Notes: generated by a model from the sequence alone, not told the origin. A DNA stretch of 64,000 nucleotides from Conchocele bisecta (GCA_029237695.1 JAQRGA010000042.1:248001-312000), one strand, 5' to 3'; counted from the stretch's first letter, positions 38,437 through 48,427 are shown. Numbers and translations: made by a program.

Positions 38437-40803
38437 ATGAAATCTTATGCCGAATCAAATTGCAGTAGTTTATTGAAAATAATTAAATCAGGTAAATTGG
38501 AGAATAATTTATTTGATGGAAATTTTGGTATTGAAAGAGAGAATATAAGGGTTAATGCTAAAGGGGCAATAGCTGAGACAAAACATCCTAAAGTATTTGG
38601 GGAAAAATTATCTAATCCATATATTACAGTAGATTTTGCAGAGAGTCAAATAGAGTTGATTACTCCTACATTTGATAAAATATCTGATACCTATAATTTT
38701 TTAGAAAATCTTCATGACATTGTGTCATTAGAATTAAAAGAGGAATATTTATGGCCGCAGAGTACTCCGCCTGATATAATTGACGAAGATCATATAATTG
38801 TAGCTGATTTTGAAGATAATAGTGCAGGTAAGTATGCAGCGGAATATCGAAAGCATTTAGTTGAAAGGTATGGAAAAAGTAAACAGATATTATCTGGTAT
38901 ACATTTTAATTTTTCTTTTAGTGACAATTTTCTTCAAAAGCTTTATAAAGAGTCTGATCAAGAAAATTTTAAAATCTTTAAAAATGATATTTATTTAAGG
39001 ATTGCAAGAAATTTTACTAGATTTAGATGGATAATAGTTTACCTTCTTGGTGCAAGTCCTTCAATTCATGAAACATATACTGAAGTCGACAAAAGTAAAT
39101 TAAATAAATTTTATGATGCATATTTTATGGAAGGTGGTATTTCTTTTCGCCAAAGTAATTATGGATATAATAATACTGAAAAAGTTTTTGTTCCTTTAGA
39201 TAGTATTGAGTGTTATTTGAAGGCAATAGAAGATTTAATAGCTAGTGGAAAAATATCGGATGCTAAAGAATATTACAGCCCTATACGCTTGAAAGCAAAG
39301 GATAATACTAATTTATTAGACTCATTGAAAAAAGATGGTATAGAATATCTTGAAATACGAACAATTGACCTCAATCCATATTGTAAAATAGGGATTGATA
39401 AAAGAGATATTTATTTTCTTCATGCTTTTTTAATTTATTGTCTGCTCAGAAAATGTAAATCAGAAGAAGATTGTTTCTTTGCTGAAAGTGATGATTTAGA
39501 TGCAACTTTTAACCAGGATTTGATAGCAAGTAAAGGTCAGAAGTGCTGCCTTTCGATGAAAAATAAAAACTCCGTTAAGGATGCTAAAAAATGGTCTATG
39601 GAGATATTGAATGAGCTGAAAGAAATATTATACTCACTCAATTTTACCTGTGAGAATTATATGGAGTCAATAGATTTTGAGTTAGAGAAAATACTTAAAG
39701 GCTCTAAAACTTATTCAAAAATGCTTGTAGATGATATTAAAAAAGAATCTTATGTAGGATTCCATATAAATAAGGCTAAAGAATATTTAATTGACAGCAG
39801 GGAGAAAGAATTTATTTTCAGAGGTTATGAAGATATGGAATTATCAACTCAAATATTAATAAAAGCAGCTATCAAAAGGGGAATCTCCTTTTCTATTCTT
39901 GATAGAGTAGATAATTTTATTAGATTAAATAAATATGATAAAAGTGAAATTATCAAACAATGTACTAAGACATCAAAAGATACATGTATAAGTATTGAAG
40001 CAATGGACAATAAAGTTGTAACTAAAAAATTATTGAATGAATATGATATAAAAACTCCAGTTGGAATTAATTATACAGATAAAGAAAAGGCACTTGAATC
40101 ATACTGTAAATTCAGGGATAAATTAATTGTAATTAAGCCTAAATCTGAAAATTTTGGATTGGGAATTACAATCTTTAAGAATAAATATTTAATGTCTGAA
40201 TATCGAACAGCAATTAATCTTGCATTTCAGAATGGAGGACCAATAATTATTGAAGAATACATTGCAGGTGAAGAATTTAGATTTTTTATTGTTGCTGGGG
40301 AACTTCTTGGTATACTAAAAAGAATTCCAGCAAATGTGCAAGGTGATGGTATTCATACAATTGAGAAATTAGTTGAAATCAAAAATCGTAATCCGCTAAG
40401 AGGAAAAGGATATAAAACTCCACTTGAAAAGATTAAAATTGAAGTAACAGAAAAAATGTTCTTGGGGATTAATAATAGAAATATATCCGATATTCCTAAA
40501 AAAGATGAAATAGTATTTCTTCGGGAGAATTCAAATATAAGCACAGGTGGTGATAGTGTAGATTATACAGATAATATACCTCGGGCTTATAAAGAGATTG
40601 CTCTAAAAGCTGCTAATGCTGTTGATGCTAAAATTTGCGGAGTTGATATGATAATTAGTGATATTTCAAACGCAGATCCCAAGGATAAAGATTATGCTGT
40701 TATTGAGGTAAACTTTAATCCGGCAATACATATTCACACCTATCCTTTTAAAGGAAAGAGAAGGGAGCTTGCAGGAAAAATATTAGATTTAGTTGGTTTT
40801 TAG
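38437..40803 (+). CDS. gshF: bifunctional glutathione synthetase GshF
   Basis: GshF carries both steps of glutathione synthesis: glutamate-cysteine ligase and glutathione synthetase. I chose the ATG at 38437 (MKSYAES); upstream codons have no similarity. The N-terminal ligase (to about residue 500) begins with FGIERENIRVN and has HPKVFGEKLSNPYITVDFAESQIELITP near 50-80 and SGIHFNFSF near 155. The C-terminal ATP-grasp domain has LIVIKPKSENFGLGITIF near 565, IIEEYIAGEEFRFFIVAGELLGILKRIPANVQGDG near 605-640, and the metal-binding end VIEVNFNPAIHIHTYP. At 788 residues it is the normal fusion length. Glutathione synthesis implies protection from oxygen or electrophiles. Confidence 0.93.
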   Translation: MKSYAESNCSSLLKIIKSGKLENNLFDGNFGIERENIRVNAKGAIAETKHPKVFGEKLSNPYITVDFAESQIELITPTFDKISDTYNFLENLHDIVSLELKEEYLWPQSTPPDIIDEDHIIVADFEDNSAGKYAAEYRKHLVERYGKSKQILSGIHFNFSFSDNFLQKLYKESDQENFKIFKNDIYLRIARNFTRFRWIIVYLLGASPSIHETYTEVDKSKLNKFYDAYFMEGGISFRQSNYGYNNTEKVFVPLDSIECYLKAIEDLIASGKISDAKEYYSPIRLKAKDNTNLLDSLKKDGIEYLEIRTIDLNPYCKIGIDKRDIYFLHAFLIYCLLRKCKSEEDCFFAESDDLDATFNQDLIASKGQKCCLSMKNKNSVKDAKKWSMEILNELKEILYSLNFTCENYMESIDFELEKILKGSKTYSKMLVDDIKKESYVGFHINKAKEYLIDSREKEFIFRGYEDMELSTQILIKAAIKRGISFSILDRVDNFIRLNKYDKSEIIKQCTKTSKDTCISIEAMDNKVVTKKLLNEYDIKTPVGINYTDKEKALESYCKFRDKLIVIKPKSENFGLGITIFKNKYLMSEYRTAINLAFQNGGPIIIEEYIAGEEFRFFIVAGELLGILKRIPANVQGDGIHTIEKLVEIKNRNPLRGKGYKTPLEKIKIEVTEKMFLGINNRNISDIPKKDEIVFLRENSNISTGGDSVDYTDNIPRAYKEIALKAANAVDAKICGVDMIISDISNADPKDKDYAVIEVNFNPAIHIHTYPFKGKRRELAGKILDLVGF

Positions 40804-40822
40804 TATTTTTTTACTTCTGTCT

Positions 40823-40847
40823 AACTCAAACTTTATAAGTTTGAGTT
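40823..40847 (+). terminator. 11-base perfect stem-loop after gshF
   Basis: AACTCAAACTT and AAGTTTGAGTT form a perfect 11-base stem with a 3-base loop, 20 bases after the gshF stop. The following bases CATATTTTC are only moderately T-rich. It probably ends gshF transcription and may also work for the convergent rdgB. Confidence 0.6.
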
Positions 40848-40976
40848 CATATTTTCACTAAATTAGAAAGGGTCAACTATATGTTGGTATAGCTCTCATT
40901 CCAGTCAGCTGTCAGCAGTGTTAAATCAAACCGCTGATCTAGAAGAATTACCAGTATTAGAAAAGGGGTCTTATCT

Positions 40977-41570
40977 TTATTTAATCTCAATAAGATCTTT
41001 TATGGCTTTGCTTAAAGCACTGGCTCTATGACTGATTTTATTTTTAATATTAGAATTTAATTCTGCAAATGTTTTCTCATATCCGTTAGGTTGGAAAACA
41101 GGGTCATAGCCAAATCCATTATAGCCTCGAGGTGCATTAATGATTATTCCATTTATTTCACCTCTAAAAGTTTTGACTTCTCCAAATGGAGAAGAAATAG
41201 CGATGACACAAACAAATCTGGCTTTTCTATTTGCTACTCCTGACAGTTCTCCTAAAAGTTTATTTACTTTGACAGAATCTGCTGCATCAGATCCTGCATA
41301 TCTTGCAGAATAAACTCCAGGTCTGTTATCTAATGCTTCAACTTCTAAACCTGAATCATCTGCGAAAACATGCATATTAGAGAACTTTGCAGTCTCGATA
41401 GCTTTTAACGATGCATTTTCTTCAAAGGTTATGCCGGTTTCTTCAATTTCAGGTATTCCGCCGATATCTTTTGGAGTAATAACATTCAAATCTGTCTTTT
41501 GTAGAATTTTAATTAATTCTTTGATTTTATGTAAATTATTACTGGCAATCAGTAATTTTTTTTGCAGCAT
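40977..41570 (-). CDS. rdgB: RdgB/HAM1 family XTP/dITP pyrophosphatase
   Basis: This house-cleaning enzyme hydrolyses non-canonical purine triphosphates (XTP, dITP) to monophosphates. The signature SNN-x-HK-x2-E is at residues 10-18, followed by TFEENASLKA near 49, the active-site DDSGLEVEAL at 71-80, PGVYSARYAG near 85, and GFGYDPVF near 163 and SHRASAL near 185. At 197 residues it is full length. It converges on gshF; the 170 bases between hold the hairpin and a short GC-richer stretch (40890-40960) without a credible frame. Confidence 0.95.
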   Translation of the reverse strand: MLQKKLLIASNNLHKIKELIKILQKTDLNVITPKDIGGIPEIEETGITFEENASLKAIETAKFSNMHVFADDSGLEVEALDNRPGVYSARYAGSDAADSVKVNKLLGELSGVANRKARFVCVIAISSPFGEVKTFRGEINGIIINAPRGYNGFGYDPVFQPNGYEKTFAELNSNIKNKISHRASALSKAIKDLIEIK

Positions 41571-41649
41571 AACGAAAAAATTTCCTACTTTACATTATTG
41601 AAATTTACTAACAGTTTAAAATACTATATAACTGTTTCTTTTTAAAGTC

Positions 41650-41678
41650 TTGACAATATCAAAACTTTATATTATTTT
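41650..41678 (+). promoter_or_regulatory. possible promoter of the moxR-batA operon
   Basis: A perfect -35 box TTGACA (41650-41655) is followed 17 bases later by TATTTT (41673-41678), a fair -10 box, about 58 bases before the moxR ATG. A TATAAA further right has worse spacing. Confidence 0.4.
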
Positions 41679-41736
41679 GTATAAAAATAAAATTATTATA
41701 TCTTTTGGCATAAATCAATTAAAAAGGTCATTGTAA

Positions 41737-42759
41737 ATGGATAAACACTCTATTCAGGAACTTCAAAATAAAATTTCTGAAGTATCTTCCTTTATTCCAA
41801 CACTGAAAATTGAAATAGGCAGAATAGTAATTGGTCAGAACGACCTTGTTCATAAAATGATTTTGGCTCTGATAGCTAACGGACATATACTTCTTGAAGG
41901 GGTGCCGGGGTTGGCAAAAACATTAGCGGTAAAAACAATCTCACAGGCAATCAGCGGAAGTTTTTCAAGAATACAGTTTACTCCTGATTTACTACCTGCC
42001 GATGTTATAGGAACTAATATATATAATCCTAAAGAACATACGTTCAGTGTTAAAAAAGGACCTATATTTGCTAATATTGCATTAGCCGATGAAATAAATA
42101 GAGCCCCTGCAAAAGTTCAAAGTGCTTTATTAGAGTGTATGCAGGAAGGTCAGATTACAATTGCCGGTGAAACATTAAAATTGCCTCATCTGTTTCTTGT
42201 TATGGCCACTCAGAATCCTATTGAGCATGAAGGAACATATTCACTGCCTGAAGCTCAAATTGATAGATTTATGTTTAAGCTTAATGTTACTTATCCGACA
42301 AGAAGTGAAGAAAAAATAATTATGGAGCGTATTGCTCACCCTGAGTTAGATCTTGAAGCTCTAAATGTTGTATCCATAGAAAAAATATTAGAAGCAAGAA
42401 AATGGGTTGATCAGGTTTATCTTGATGATAAAATTTCTGAATATATATTGGATATTACAATAGCAACACGTCCAGGGCAGCAGAATCAGTTATCTTCAAG
42501 GCAGGCCAATGCTAATTTAAGCGAGTTAAACGGTCTAATACAGTACGGTGCTTCCCCAAGAGCTCCTATTGCAATGGTTCTTGCATCAAAAGCCACAGCA
42601 TTTATGGCAGGCAGAGCCTATGTTGTGCCGCAAGATATAAAGAATATTGCACTGGATGTATTAAGACACAGAGTTATTGTAAGTTATGAAGCTGAGGCTG
42701 AAAACATGACTTCTAATGATGTTATTACAAAAATTCTTGATGAATTATTAACACCATAA
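41737..42759 (+). CDS. MoxR-family AAA+ ATPase
   Basis: MoxR ATPases act as chaperones that mature or assemble partner complexes, typically with vWA-domain proteins. Landmarks are VIGQNDLVHKM near 31, Walker A GVPGLAKT (55-62), the family FTPDLLPADVIGTNIYNP near 84, and Walker B LADEINRAPAKVQSALLE near 114. TQNPIEHEGTYSLPEAQIDRFM (sensor 1 and arginine region) lies near 157. At 340 residues it is the usual size. It starts a tight plus-strand operon with DUF58, DUF4381-like and batA genes, the classic MoxR-Bat arrangement. Confidence 0.95.
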   Translation: MDKHSIQELQNKISEVSSFIPTLKIEIGRIVIGQNDLVHKMILALIANGHILLEGVPGLAKTLAVKTISQAISGSFSRIQFTPDLLPADVIGTNIYNPKEHTFSVKKGPIFANIALADEINRAPAKVQSALLECMQEGQITIAGETLKLPHLFLVMATQNPIEHEGTYSLPEAQIDRFMFKLNVTYPTRSEEKIIMERIAHPELDLEALNVVSIEKILEARKWVDQVYLDDKISEYILDITIATRPGQQNQLSSRQANANLSELNGLIQYGASPRAPIAMVLASKATAFMAGRAYVVPQDIKNIALDVLRHRVIVSYEAEAENMTSNDVITKILDELLTP

Positions 42760-42769
42760 ATTTATTCTA

Positions 42770-43654
42770 ATGATCTCAAAAGATATTTTAGCAAAAGTTA
42801 GAAAAATAGAAATACATACTAAAAGTATGGTTGAAGATCTCACTGCAGGAGCATATCATAGTGTATTTAAAGGTGGCGGCATAGAGTTTGAAGATGTTCG
42901 TGAATATATGTTTGGTGATGATGTAAGAGATATTGACTGGAATGTTACCGCTAAAATGGGTGTCCCCTACATTAAAAAATACGTGGAAGAACGTGAACTT
43001 ACTGTAATGCTTTTAGTCGATCTATCAGCCTCAAATAGATTTGGAAGTGGTGAAAAAACTAAAATAGAGACTGCAGTTGAAATTGCATCTGTTTTGGCTT
43101 TTAGTGCAATTAGAAATAATGATAAAGTAGGATTACTTCTTTTTAGTGATAAAACAGAACTCTATCTTCCTCCAAAGTCAGGTAAACAGCATACTCTTCG
43201 TTTAATTCGTGAACTTGTAGTAAGAAAACCCAAAGGAAAAAGTACTAATATTGCATATGCACTTGATAAAATAATGAAAATCCTTCATAAGAAAGCTGTT
43301 ATATTTCTGATTAGTGATTTTATCGATGATAAGCATGAATATGAAAAATTATTAATGGTTGCTAATAAAAGGCATGATGTCATTGGTGTTAGAATTTTAG
43401 ATGAAAGGGAACTTGAGATGCCCCAAATTGGTTCTCTATATCTTTCTGATTCTGAATATGGAGATATAGGTTTTTTTCATGGAAATAAAAAGACAGTTGC
43501 AGAATACAGTAAATATTCAAAGAAAATTTATAAAAATCATAAAGATATCTGTACTAGGGCAAAGGTAGATTTGATTGATATTAAATGTGATGATGATTTA
43601 ATAAAACCTTTGATGACATTTTTCAGACATAGAGAAAAGTTGGTGAATAAGTAA
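42770..43654 (+). CDS. DUF58 protein with vWA-like domain
   Basis: The 294-residue protein has the DUF58 hallmark FEDVREYMFGDDVRDIDWNVTAK near 40-62, with DVRDIDW the most conserved part. A degenerate vWA fold follows, whose metal site keeps D-x-S-x-S (D84, S86, S88 in LLVDLSASNRF). DUF58 proteins are the constant partners of MoxR ATPases. The start lies 10 bases after moxR, and the stop shares bases with the next ATG (TAATG), so the three are translationally coupled. It is predicted to be cytosolic. Confidence 0.9.
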   Translation: MISKDILAKVRKIEIHTKSMVEDLTAGAYHSVFKGGGIEFEDVREYMFGDDVRDIDWNVTAKMGVPYIKKYVEERELTVMLLVDLSASNRFGSGEKTKIETAVEIASVLAFSAIRNNDKVGLLLFSDKTELYLPPKSGKQHTLRLIRELVVRKPKGKSTNIAYALDKIMKILHKKAVIFLISDFIDDKHEYEKLLMVANKRHDVIGVRILDERELEMPQIGSLYLSDSEYGDIGFFHGNKKTVAEYSKYSKKIYKNHKDICTRAKVDLIDIKCDDDLIKPLMTFFRHREKLVNK

Positions 43655-44625
43655 TGAAAAAATTTATAAAATATTTTTTGATTCTAATAACTATACTTAT
43701 TGTCATTACTCTAGCCTGTTTTACAGCTATTTATCTGAAATATAAAAATATTGAAAAAAAAAACTTAAATGCAAAATATGTAAAAACAGTGGTAGTTCCT
43801 GAAAGTGAAGTTTTTTTAGGTACCCCTGTTAGGATTGAATTATATTTTTCTGCTCCATGGAATAGGGTTCCTGCTGTTGCAGAAGTGATACCAGGTAAAG
43901 GTTCTCAATTATTAGGGAAGCCGGTTATAACAAAAAATATTAATAAATGGGGATATTCTATATGGCAGATAGAATATAAAATTCAGCCGTTTATTGATGG
44001 GCTTATTCCTAAAGGTTCATTAAAAGTTGATTTTTTGTCAGAGAATTATGGAACTCAGAGTTTAACAGTAAAATATCCTTCTATTGACTCAAAAAAGATA
44101 TCAATTATTGATAATCAATTATCAGTTGCTCCTAAAATGGAGTCTGAGGCATTAATTGTTGAATCAAATGTTTTCTTTTATTCTATACTAACTACTGTTA
44201 TTTTATTGTTATTAAGTATTGTCATAGCTTTCTTTTTAAGAAAGAAAAAGAATGGAAATATGATTGTATTAACACCGTGGGCTTTAGCTATACAAAGTTT
44301 GGGCTCGTTAAATAAAAGTTTTGGACTGCATGAGATAACATCTGGTAAATGTATTAATATACTGAGTGATATTGTTCGTGAATACCTAGAGTCCAGATTT
44401 GATATTCATGCAAAGCGTCAAACCACTGTAGAGTTTTTGAAAAAAATGGAAGAAATAGATAGTCCGCTTGAAAATCAAAATAGAAATTTTTTAAAGGATT
44501 TTATGGTATCAACTGATATGGTAAAATTTGCTAAATATGATGCAAGCGAAGAACTGATTCATGATTCAATAGATAGAGCTTTTAAATTAATAAATGAAAC
44601 AACTCCAGAAGAAAATAATGATTAA
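43654..44625 (+). CDS. DUF4381-like membrane protein of the MoxR-Bat operon
   Basis: The 323-residue protein has an N-terminal membrane anchor (about residues 5-27), a beta-rich extracytoplasmic part, and a second membrane helix (about 172-195, YSILTTVILLLLSIVIAFFL). A C-terminal cytosolic helical domain contains TPWALAIQSLGSL and ILSDIVREYLESRFDIHAKRQTTVEF, which resembles the DUF4381 family found at this position between DUF58 and batA. The ATG overlaps the DUF58 stop. The role is presumably assembly of the vWA complex at the membrane; the family match is by pattern and context. Confidence 0.65.
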   Translation: MKKFIKYFLILITILIVITLACFTAIYLKYKNIEKKNLNAKYVKTVVVPESEVFLGTPVRIELYFSAPWNRVPAVAEVIPGKGSQLLGKPVITKNINKWGYSIWQIEYKIQPFIDGLIPKGSLKVDFLSENYGTQSLTVKYPSIDSKKISIIDNQLSVAPKMESEALIVESNVFFYSILTTVILLLLSIVIAFFLRKKKNGNMIVLTPWALAIQSLGSLNKSFGLHEITSGKCINILSDIVREYLESRFDIHAKRQTTVEFLKKMEEIDSPLENQNRNFLKDFMVSTDMVKFAKYDASEELIHDSIDRAFKLINETTPEENND

Positions 44626-44740
44626 TATAAAATATTAATTACTAATAAAGAGTTATGAATTTAGTTATAATTTCTAAACTGGACTTGGAGCTTAATTAAG
44701 TGTCGACGTATATGCAAACATTAACAATTAAATAAATCAT

Positions 44741-45802
44741 ATGGATATTAGTGCTTTTTACAATTTATTTAAAGATTTTCGTTTTGACTCACCTTGGTAT
44801 TTATTTTTAATAATACCTTTGATTTTTCTAATATTATTAAGTGTTGTTAGAAAACCTCCCACTTTAACTATTCCATGGATAAAATCTTTTATACTCAATA
44901 AAAAGAAAAAAAGCTTTAATCGCACATATATTCCACTGATTATTTATTCATTGGCATCTCTTCTTCTTATTTTTGCACTATCAAGACCGCAGAAAGGTAT
45001 TGAGGAATTAATTCAAAAATCTGCAGGAATTGATATAATATTGGCTCTTGACTTATCAGGCAGCATGAAAGCTATTGATATATCCAAAAATATGTCATCA
45101 CAGCAGGTTAGAAACGGATTGAAAACTGAAAAACTGAAAGAACGGATATCTTATGCTAAAGATGCAATAAAAATATTTATCAAAAAACGTCCAAATGATA
45201 GAATTGGTTTAATTGTTTTTGCTCCAAAAGCTTATGTTGCCTCTCCACCTACACTTGATCACTCATTACTTTTATCTGAATTAAGCAGTGTAAATGCTGG
45301 AATAGTTGGTGAATTAACTAATATTGCCGCTCCGATAGCTACAGCTGTCAGTCGTTTGAAAGATGGCAGTTTAAAACGAAGAGTGTTGGTTTTGTTCACA
45401 GACGGAAGTAATAATGTAGATGATAGAATAAATCCGATGCAGGCAGCTAAACTGGCAAAAATATATCATATTATTATATATACTGTCGGAATTGGCACTC
45501 CTAATGCGTTTATTTTGAAAAACTCTATTTATGGTACACAGTTTATTTCTATTGATGCACAGTTTGATAAAAAACTTTTAATTAATATTGCTAAAGAAAC
45601 AGGAGGTAAGTATTACAAGGCTGGCGATGCTAAAGGCTTAAAAAGTGTACTTAGTAAAATTAATAAGCTTGAAAAAACTACAATGGAACAGCCTAAGTTT
45701 ATTGATTACAGTGAAATTGCTCCTATTTTACTCGGAATAGCTTTGGCTTTATTCATATTGGGTTTTCTCTTTGAGAATACTATATTTATTAGGCTTCCTT
45801 AA
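44741..45802 (+). CDS. batA: BatA-like vWA membrane protein
   Basis: The 353-residue protein follows the BatA plan: two N-terminal membrane helices (about 19-36 and 63-80), ALSRPQKG, then a vWA domain whose MIDAS is complete (D104-x-S106-x-S108 in ALDLSGSM). FTDGSNNVDD lies near 225, and one C-terminal helix (about 327-346) closes it. An insert of about 20 residues follows the MIDAS. It lies 115 bases after the DUF4381-like gene. The expected next gene, batB, is not here; batB and the rest lie at the left end of the window. Confidence 0.85.
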   Translation: MDISAFYNLFKDFRFDSPWYLFLIIPLIFLILLSVVRKPPTLTIPWIKSFILNKKKKSFNRTYIPLIIYSLASLLLIFALSRPQKGIEELIQKSAGIDIILALDLSGSMKAIDISKNMSSQQVRNGLKTEKLKERISYAKDAIKIFIKKRPNDRIGLIVFAPKAYVASPPTLDHSLLLSELSSVNAGIVGELTNIAAPIATAVSRLKDGSLKRRVLVLFTDGSNNVDDRINPMQAAKLAKIYHIIIYTVGIGTPNAFILKNSIYGTQFISIDAQFDKKLLINIAKETGGKYYKAGDAKGLKSVLSKINKLEKTTMEQPKFIDYSEIAPILLGIALALFILGFLFENTIFIRLP

Positions 45803-45915
45803 ATTTACATATTAAAACAATATTTTATTTAAAGCAAATTCCTGATTATGGTGTTATCTTATGTAAGAATTTTAAAAATTATAAAATATAAATTTATTTA
45901 TGAGGAGCAAATTTT

Positions 45916-47226
45916 ATGGTAGATGTTTTTTTAAAAAAAATCACTGCTAGAGAAGCTGTTGTTGGAGTTGTAGGATTGGGATATGTGGGTCTACCTCTTC
46001 TTATTGAATTTTCTAAAGCGGGATTTAAAGTTGTTGGATTTGATATTGATGAAACAAAAATTTCTAAGCTTAAAAATGGAATAAGTTATATCAAACATAT
46101 ATCACAACCTGATATTCAAAAAATGAGCAACAGTGGTAAATTTGAAGCTTATACTGATTTTTCCTATTCTTCTGAATGTGATGCAGTTCTTATATGTGTA
46201 CCCACACCTCTTACTAAGCATAGAGAGCCTGATATGTCATATATAAAAAATACAGGCAAATTTTTACAGCCTTATGTTAGAAAAAATCAATTATTTAGCC
46301 TGGAATCTACAACTTATCCAGGAACTACAAATGAAGTATTAAAACCTATTCTAGAACAAAATGGTCTTGTTGCTGGTAAAGATTTTTATCTGTCATTTTC
46401 TCCTGAACGTGAAGATCCATGTAATACTGAATATTCAACTTCTACTATACCGAAAGTTGTTGGTGGATATAATGAAGATTCCCTGAAAGTAGCTGCAGCA
46501 CTTTACGATACTGTTATTTGTGAAATAGTTCCTGTTTCATCAACAGCTACAGCTGAAGCGACTAAATTGATGGAAAATATTTTTAGATCTGTTAATATTG
46601 CATTGGTTAATGAGCTGAAAGTAATCTTTGATAATATGGGAATTAATGTGTGGGAAGTTATAAATGCCGCTAAAACAAAACCATTTGGTTTTATGCCATT
46701 TTACCCGGGACCTGGTTTAGGCGGACACTGTATTCCTATTGATCCATTTTATCTGACATGGAAAGCTTATGAATTTGAATCATCGACACGTTTTATAGAA
46801 TTAGCCGGTGAAATAAATACAAATATGCCTAAATATGTTGTTCATAGAACACTTGAAGCTTTTAACGATAGAAAGAAAGTTTTAAATGGAGGTAAAGTTT
46901 TAATTCTTGGACTTGCTTATAAGAAAAATATTGACGATATGAGAGAGAGTCCCAGTTTTAAATTAATGGAAATTCTAGAATCAAAAGGTGCAATAGTTGA
47001 TTACTGTGATCCTTATTGTCCTGAGATTCCTAAAAATAGACATTACCCTGAATATGCAGGTAAAAAATCTATTGAAAATTTAAATGAAAAAATTAATGAT
47101 TATGATGCTATAGTAATATCTACAGCACATGATTGTTTTGATTATAAATATATTTATAAACATGCATCTTTAATTATTGATAGTAGAAATGCTCTGCCTG
47201 ATGGTGCAAATGTTGTAAGAGCTTAA
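45916..47226 (+). CDS. wbpA: UDP-N-acetylglucosamine 6-dehydrogenase family enzyme
   Basis: Enzymes of this family oxidise C6 of a UDP-sugar twice to the uronic acid, using NAD. The Rossmann motif is VVGLGYVGLPL (G20-x-G22-x2-G25), ICVPTPL lies near 95, and the catalytic cysteine is C272 in GLGGHCIPIDPFYLTWKA. The latter wording (IPIDPFYLTWKA) is typical of the WbpA/UDP-GlcNAc branch, not UDP-glucose dehydrogenase. At 436 residues it is full length, with an AGGAG site before the ATG. It is paired with the epimerase downstream, so the two probably supply a uronic sugar for a surface polysaccharide. Confidence 0.87.
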   Translation: MVDVFLKKITAREAVVGVVGLGYVGLPLLIEFSKAGFKVVGFDIDETKISKLKNGISYIKHISQPDIQKMSNSGKFEAYTDFSYSSECDAVLICVPTPLTKHREPDMSYIKNTGKFLQPYVRKNQLFSLESTTYPGTTNEVLKPILEQNGLVAGKDFYLSFSPEREDPCNTEYSTSTIPKVVGGYNEDSLKVAAALYDTVICEIVPVSSTATAEATKLMENIFRSVNIALVNELKVIFDNMGINVWEVINAAKTKPFGFMPFYPGPGLGGHCIPIDPFYLTWKAYEFESSTRFIELAGEINTNMPKYVVHRTLEAFNDRKKVLNGGKVLILGLAYKKNIDDMRESPSFKLMEILESKGAIVDYCDPYCPEIPKNRHYPEYAGKKSIENLNEKINDYDAIVISTAHDCFDYKYIYKHASLIIDSRNALPDGANVVRA

Positions 47227-47313
47227 TTCAGCCTAGTTGGTGATTAGTTTTGCTGTTTTATGCAATGTAAACAGCATGCTAAAGATTTTAAAAATTAAAA
47301 CATTGGAATATAT

Positions 47314-48312
47314 ATGTCTGATTCAGGTAAATATATAGTAGTGACAGGAAGTGCTGGCTTTATTGGGTTCAGCCTTTGCCGTGAGCTTTTAAGAAGAGGG
47401 CATAAAGTTATCGGTATAGATAATTTTGTACCTTATTATTCTGTCGAATTAAAAAAAGAAAGAATTAAACTGCTTGAAGCCTATCAGGATTTTATCATGA
47501 TTAAGGCATCTCTTGAAAATTATGAAGAAATTGAAGCAGTTTTTAAGAAATATGAAATAAGTAGAGTTTGCAACCTCGCTGCACAGGCAGGAGTAAGGCA
47601 TTCTTTATCACATCCATTCATCTATGAGCAGACTAATATTGCTGGATTTTTGACAATACTTGAATGTGTTAGACATTATAATATCCCGAAATTAGTTTTT
47701 GCTTCAAGCTCCAGCGTTTATGGTGGAAATAAAGAGATACCTTTTTCCGAAACTCAAAGAGTTGATAATCCTATTTCACTTTATGCTGCAACAAAAAAAG
47801 CTAATGAACTAATGGCTTATTCATATAGCCATCTTTACGGTTTTCAAACTATTGGATTAAGATTCTTTAGTGTTTACGGACCTTGGGGTAGACCTGATAT
47901 GGCCTTATGGTTATTCACCGAAGCTATACTGAAAGATAAACCTATAAGAGTTTTTAATAATGGTGATATGCGTAGAGACTTTACATATATCGATGATATT
48001 GTAGGAGGTATAATAGGAGCATTATTTACTGAAGGATTGGAAAAAACTGAAATTTTTAATATCGGTAATAATAAAAGTGAAGATCTTTTAAAAATGATTG
48101 AACTTATTGAAAAACAGCTCGGTAAAAAAGCTATAAAAGAGATGCTTCCTATGCAACCTGGTGATGTTCCTGATTCTTTTGCTGAAATAGCGAGAGCAAG
48201 AGCTAAGCTTGGATACGATCCTAAAACTTCTATTAGCGTTGGTATCCCAAATTTTATTAACTGGTATAAGGAGCAGTCTGAATTAACAAACCTGATTGCT
48301 GATACCAGATAA
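47314..48312 (+). CDS. UDP-glucuronate 4-epimerase family protein
   Basis: The 332-residue protein is a short-chain dehydrogenase/reductase of the extended type: TGSAGFIG at 11-18, IDNFVPYYSVELKKERI near 43 (typical of UDP-glucuronate/galacturonate epimerases), and the catalytic Y157-x3-K161 in SLYAATKKANELMAYSY. LRFFSVYGPWGRPDMALWLF lies near 185 and RRDFTYIDDIV near 222. It interconverts UDP-hexuronic acids at C4. It follows the dehydrogenase by 87 bases and may act on its product; whether the sugar is N-acetylated cannot be told. Confidence 0.87.
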   Translation: MSDSGKYIVVTGSAGFIGFSLCRELLRRGHKVIGIDNFVPYYSVELKKERIKLLEAYQDFIMIKASLENYEEIEAVFKKYEISRVCNLAAQAGVRHSLSHPFIYEQTNIAGFLTILECVRHYNIPKLVFASSSSVYGGNKEIPFSETQRVDNPISLYAATKKANELMAYSYSHLYGFQTIGLRFFSVYGPWGRPDMALWLFTEAILKDKPIRVFNNGDMRRDFTYIDDIVGGIIGALFTEGLEKTEIFNIGNNKSEDLLKMIELIEKQLGKKAIKEMLPMQPGDVPDSFAEIARARAKLGYDPKTSISVGIPNFINWYKEQSELTNLIADTR

Positions 48313-48324
48313 ATTTTAAATTGG

Positions 48325-48359
48325 CAGTTAGTTATTATTATGGATATAATAACCAACTG
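48325..48359. terminator. hairpin between the epimerase gene and purQ
   Basis: CAGTTAGTTATTAT and ATAATAACCAACTG form a 14-base stem with one G-U pair and a 7-base loop, 13 bases after the epimerase stop and between convergent genes. It is likely a shared terminator. Confidence 0.55.
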
Positions 48360-48427
48360 AATAACTTGGGCTGTTGCGATAATTACGAAATTTACTAAAA
48401 AGTTAGAATTTTGCAATTACCTATTTA

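Noticed and set aside
47874..48416. 180-codon open frame on the minus strand
   Set aside because: It is antisense to the epimerase gene and begins in the hairpin region after it; its serine/isoleucine-rich composition is typical of a shadow frame.
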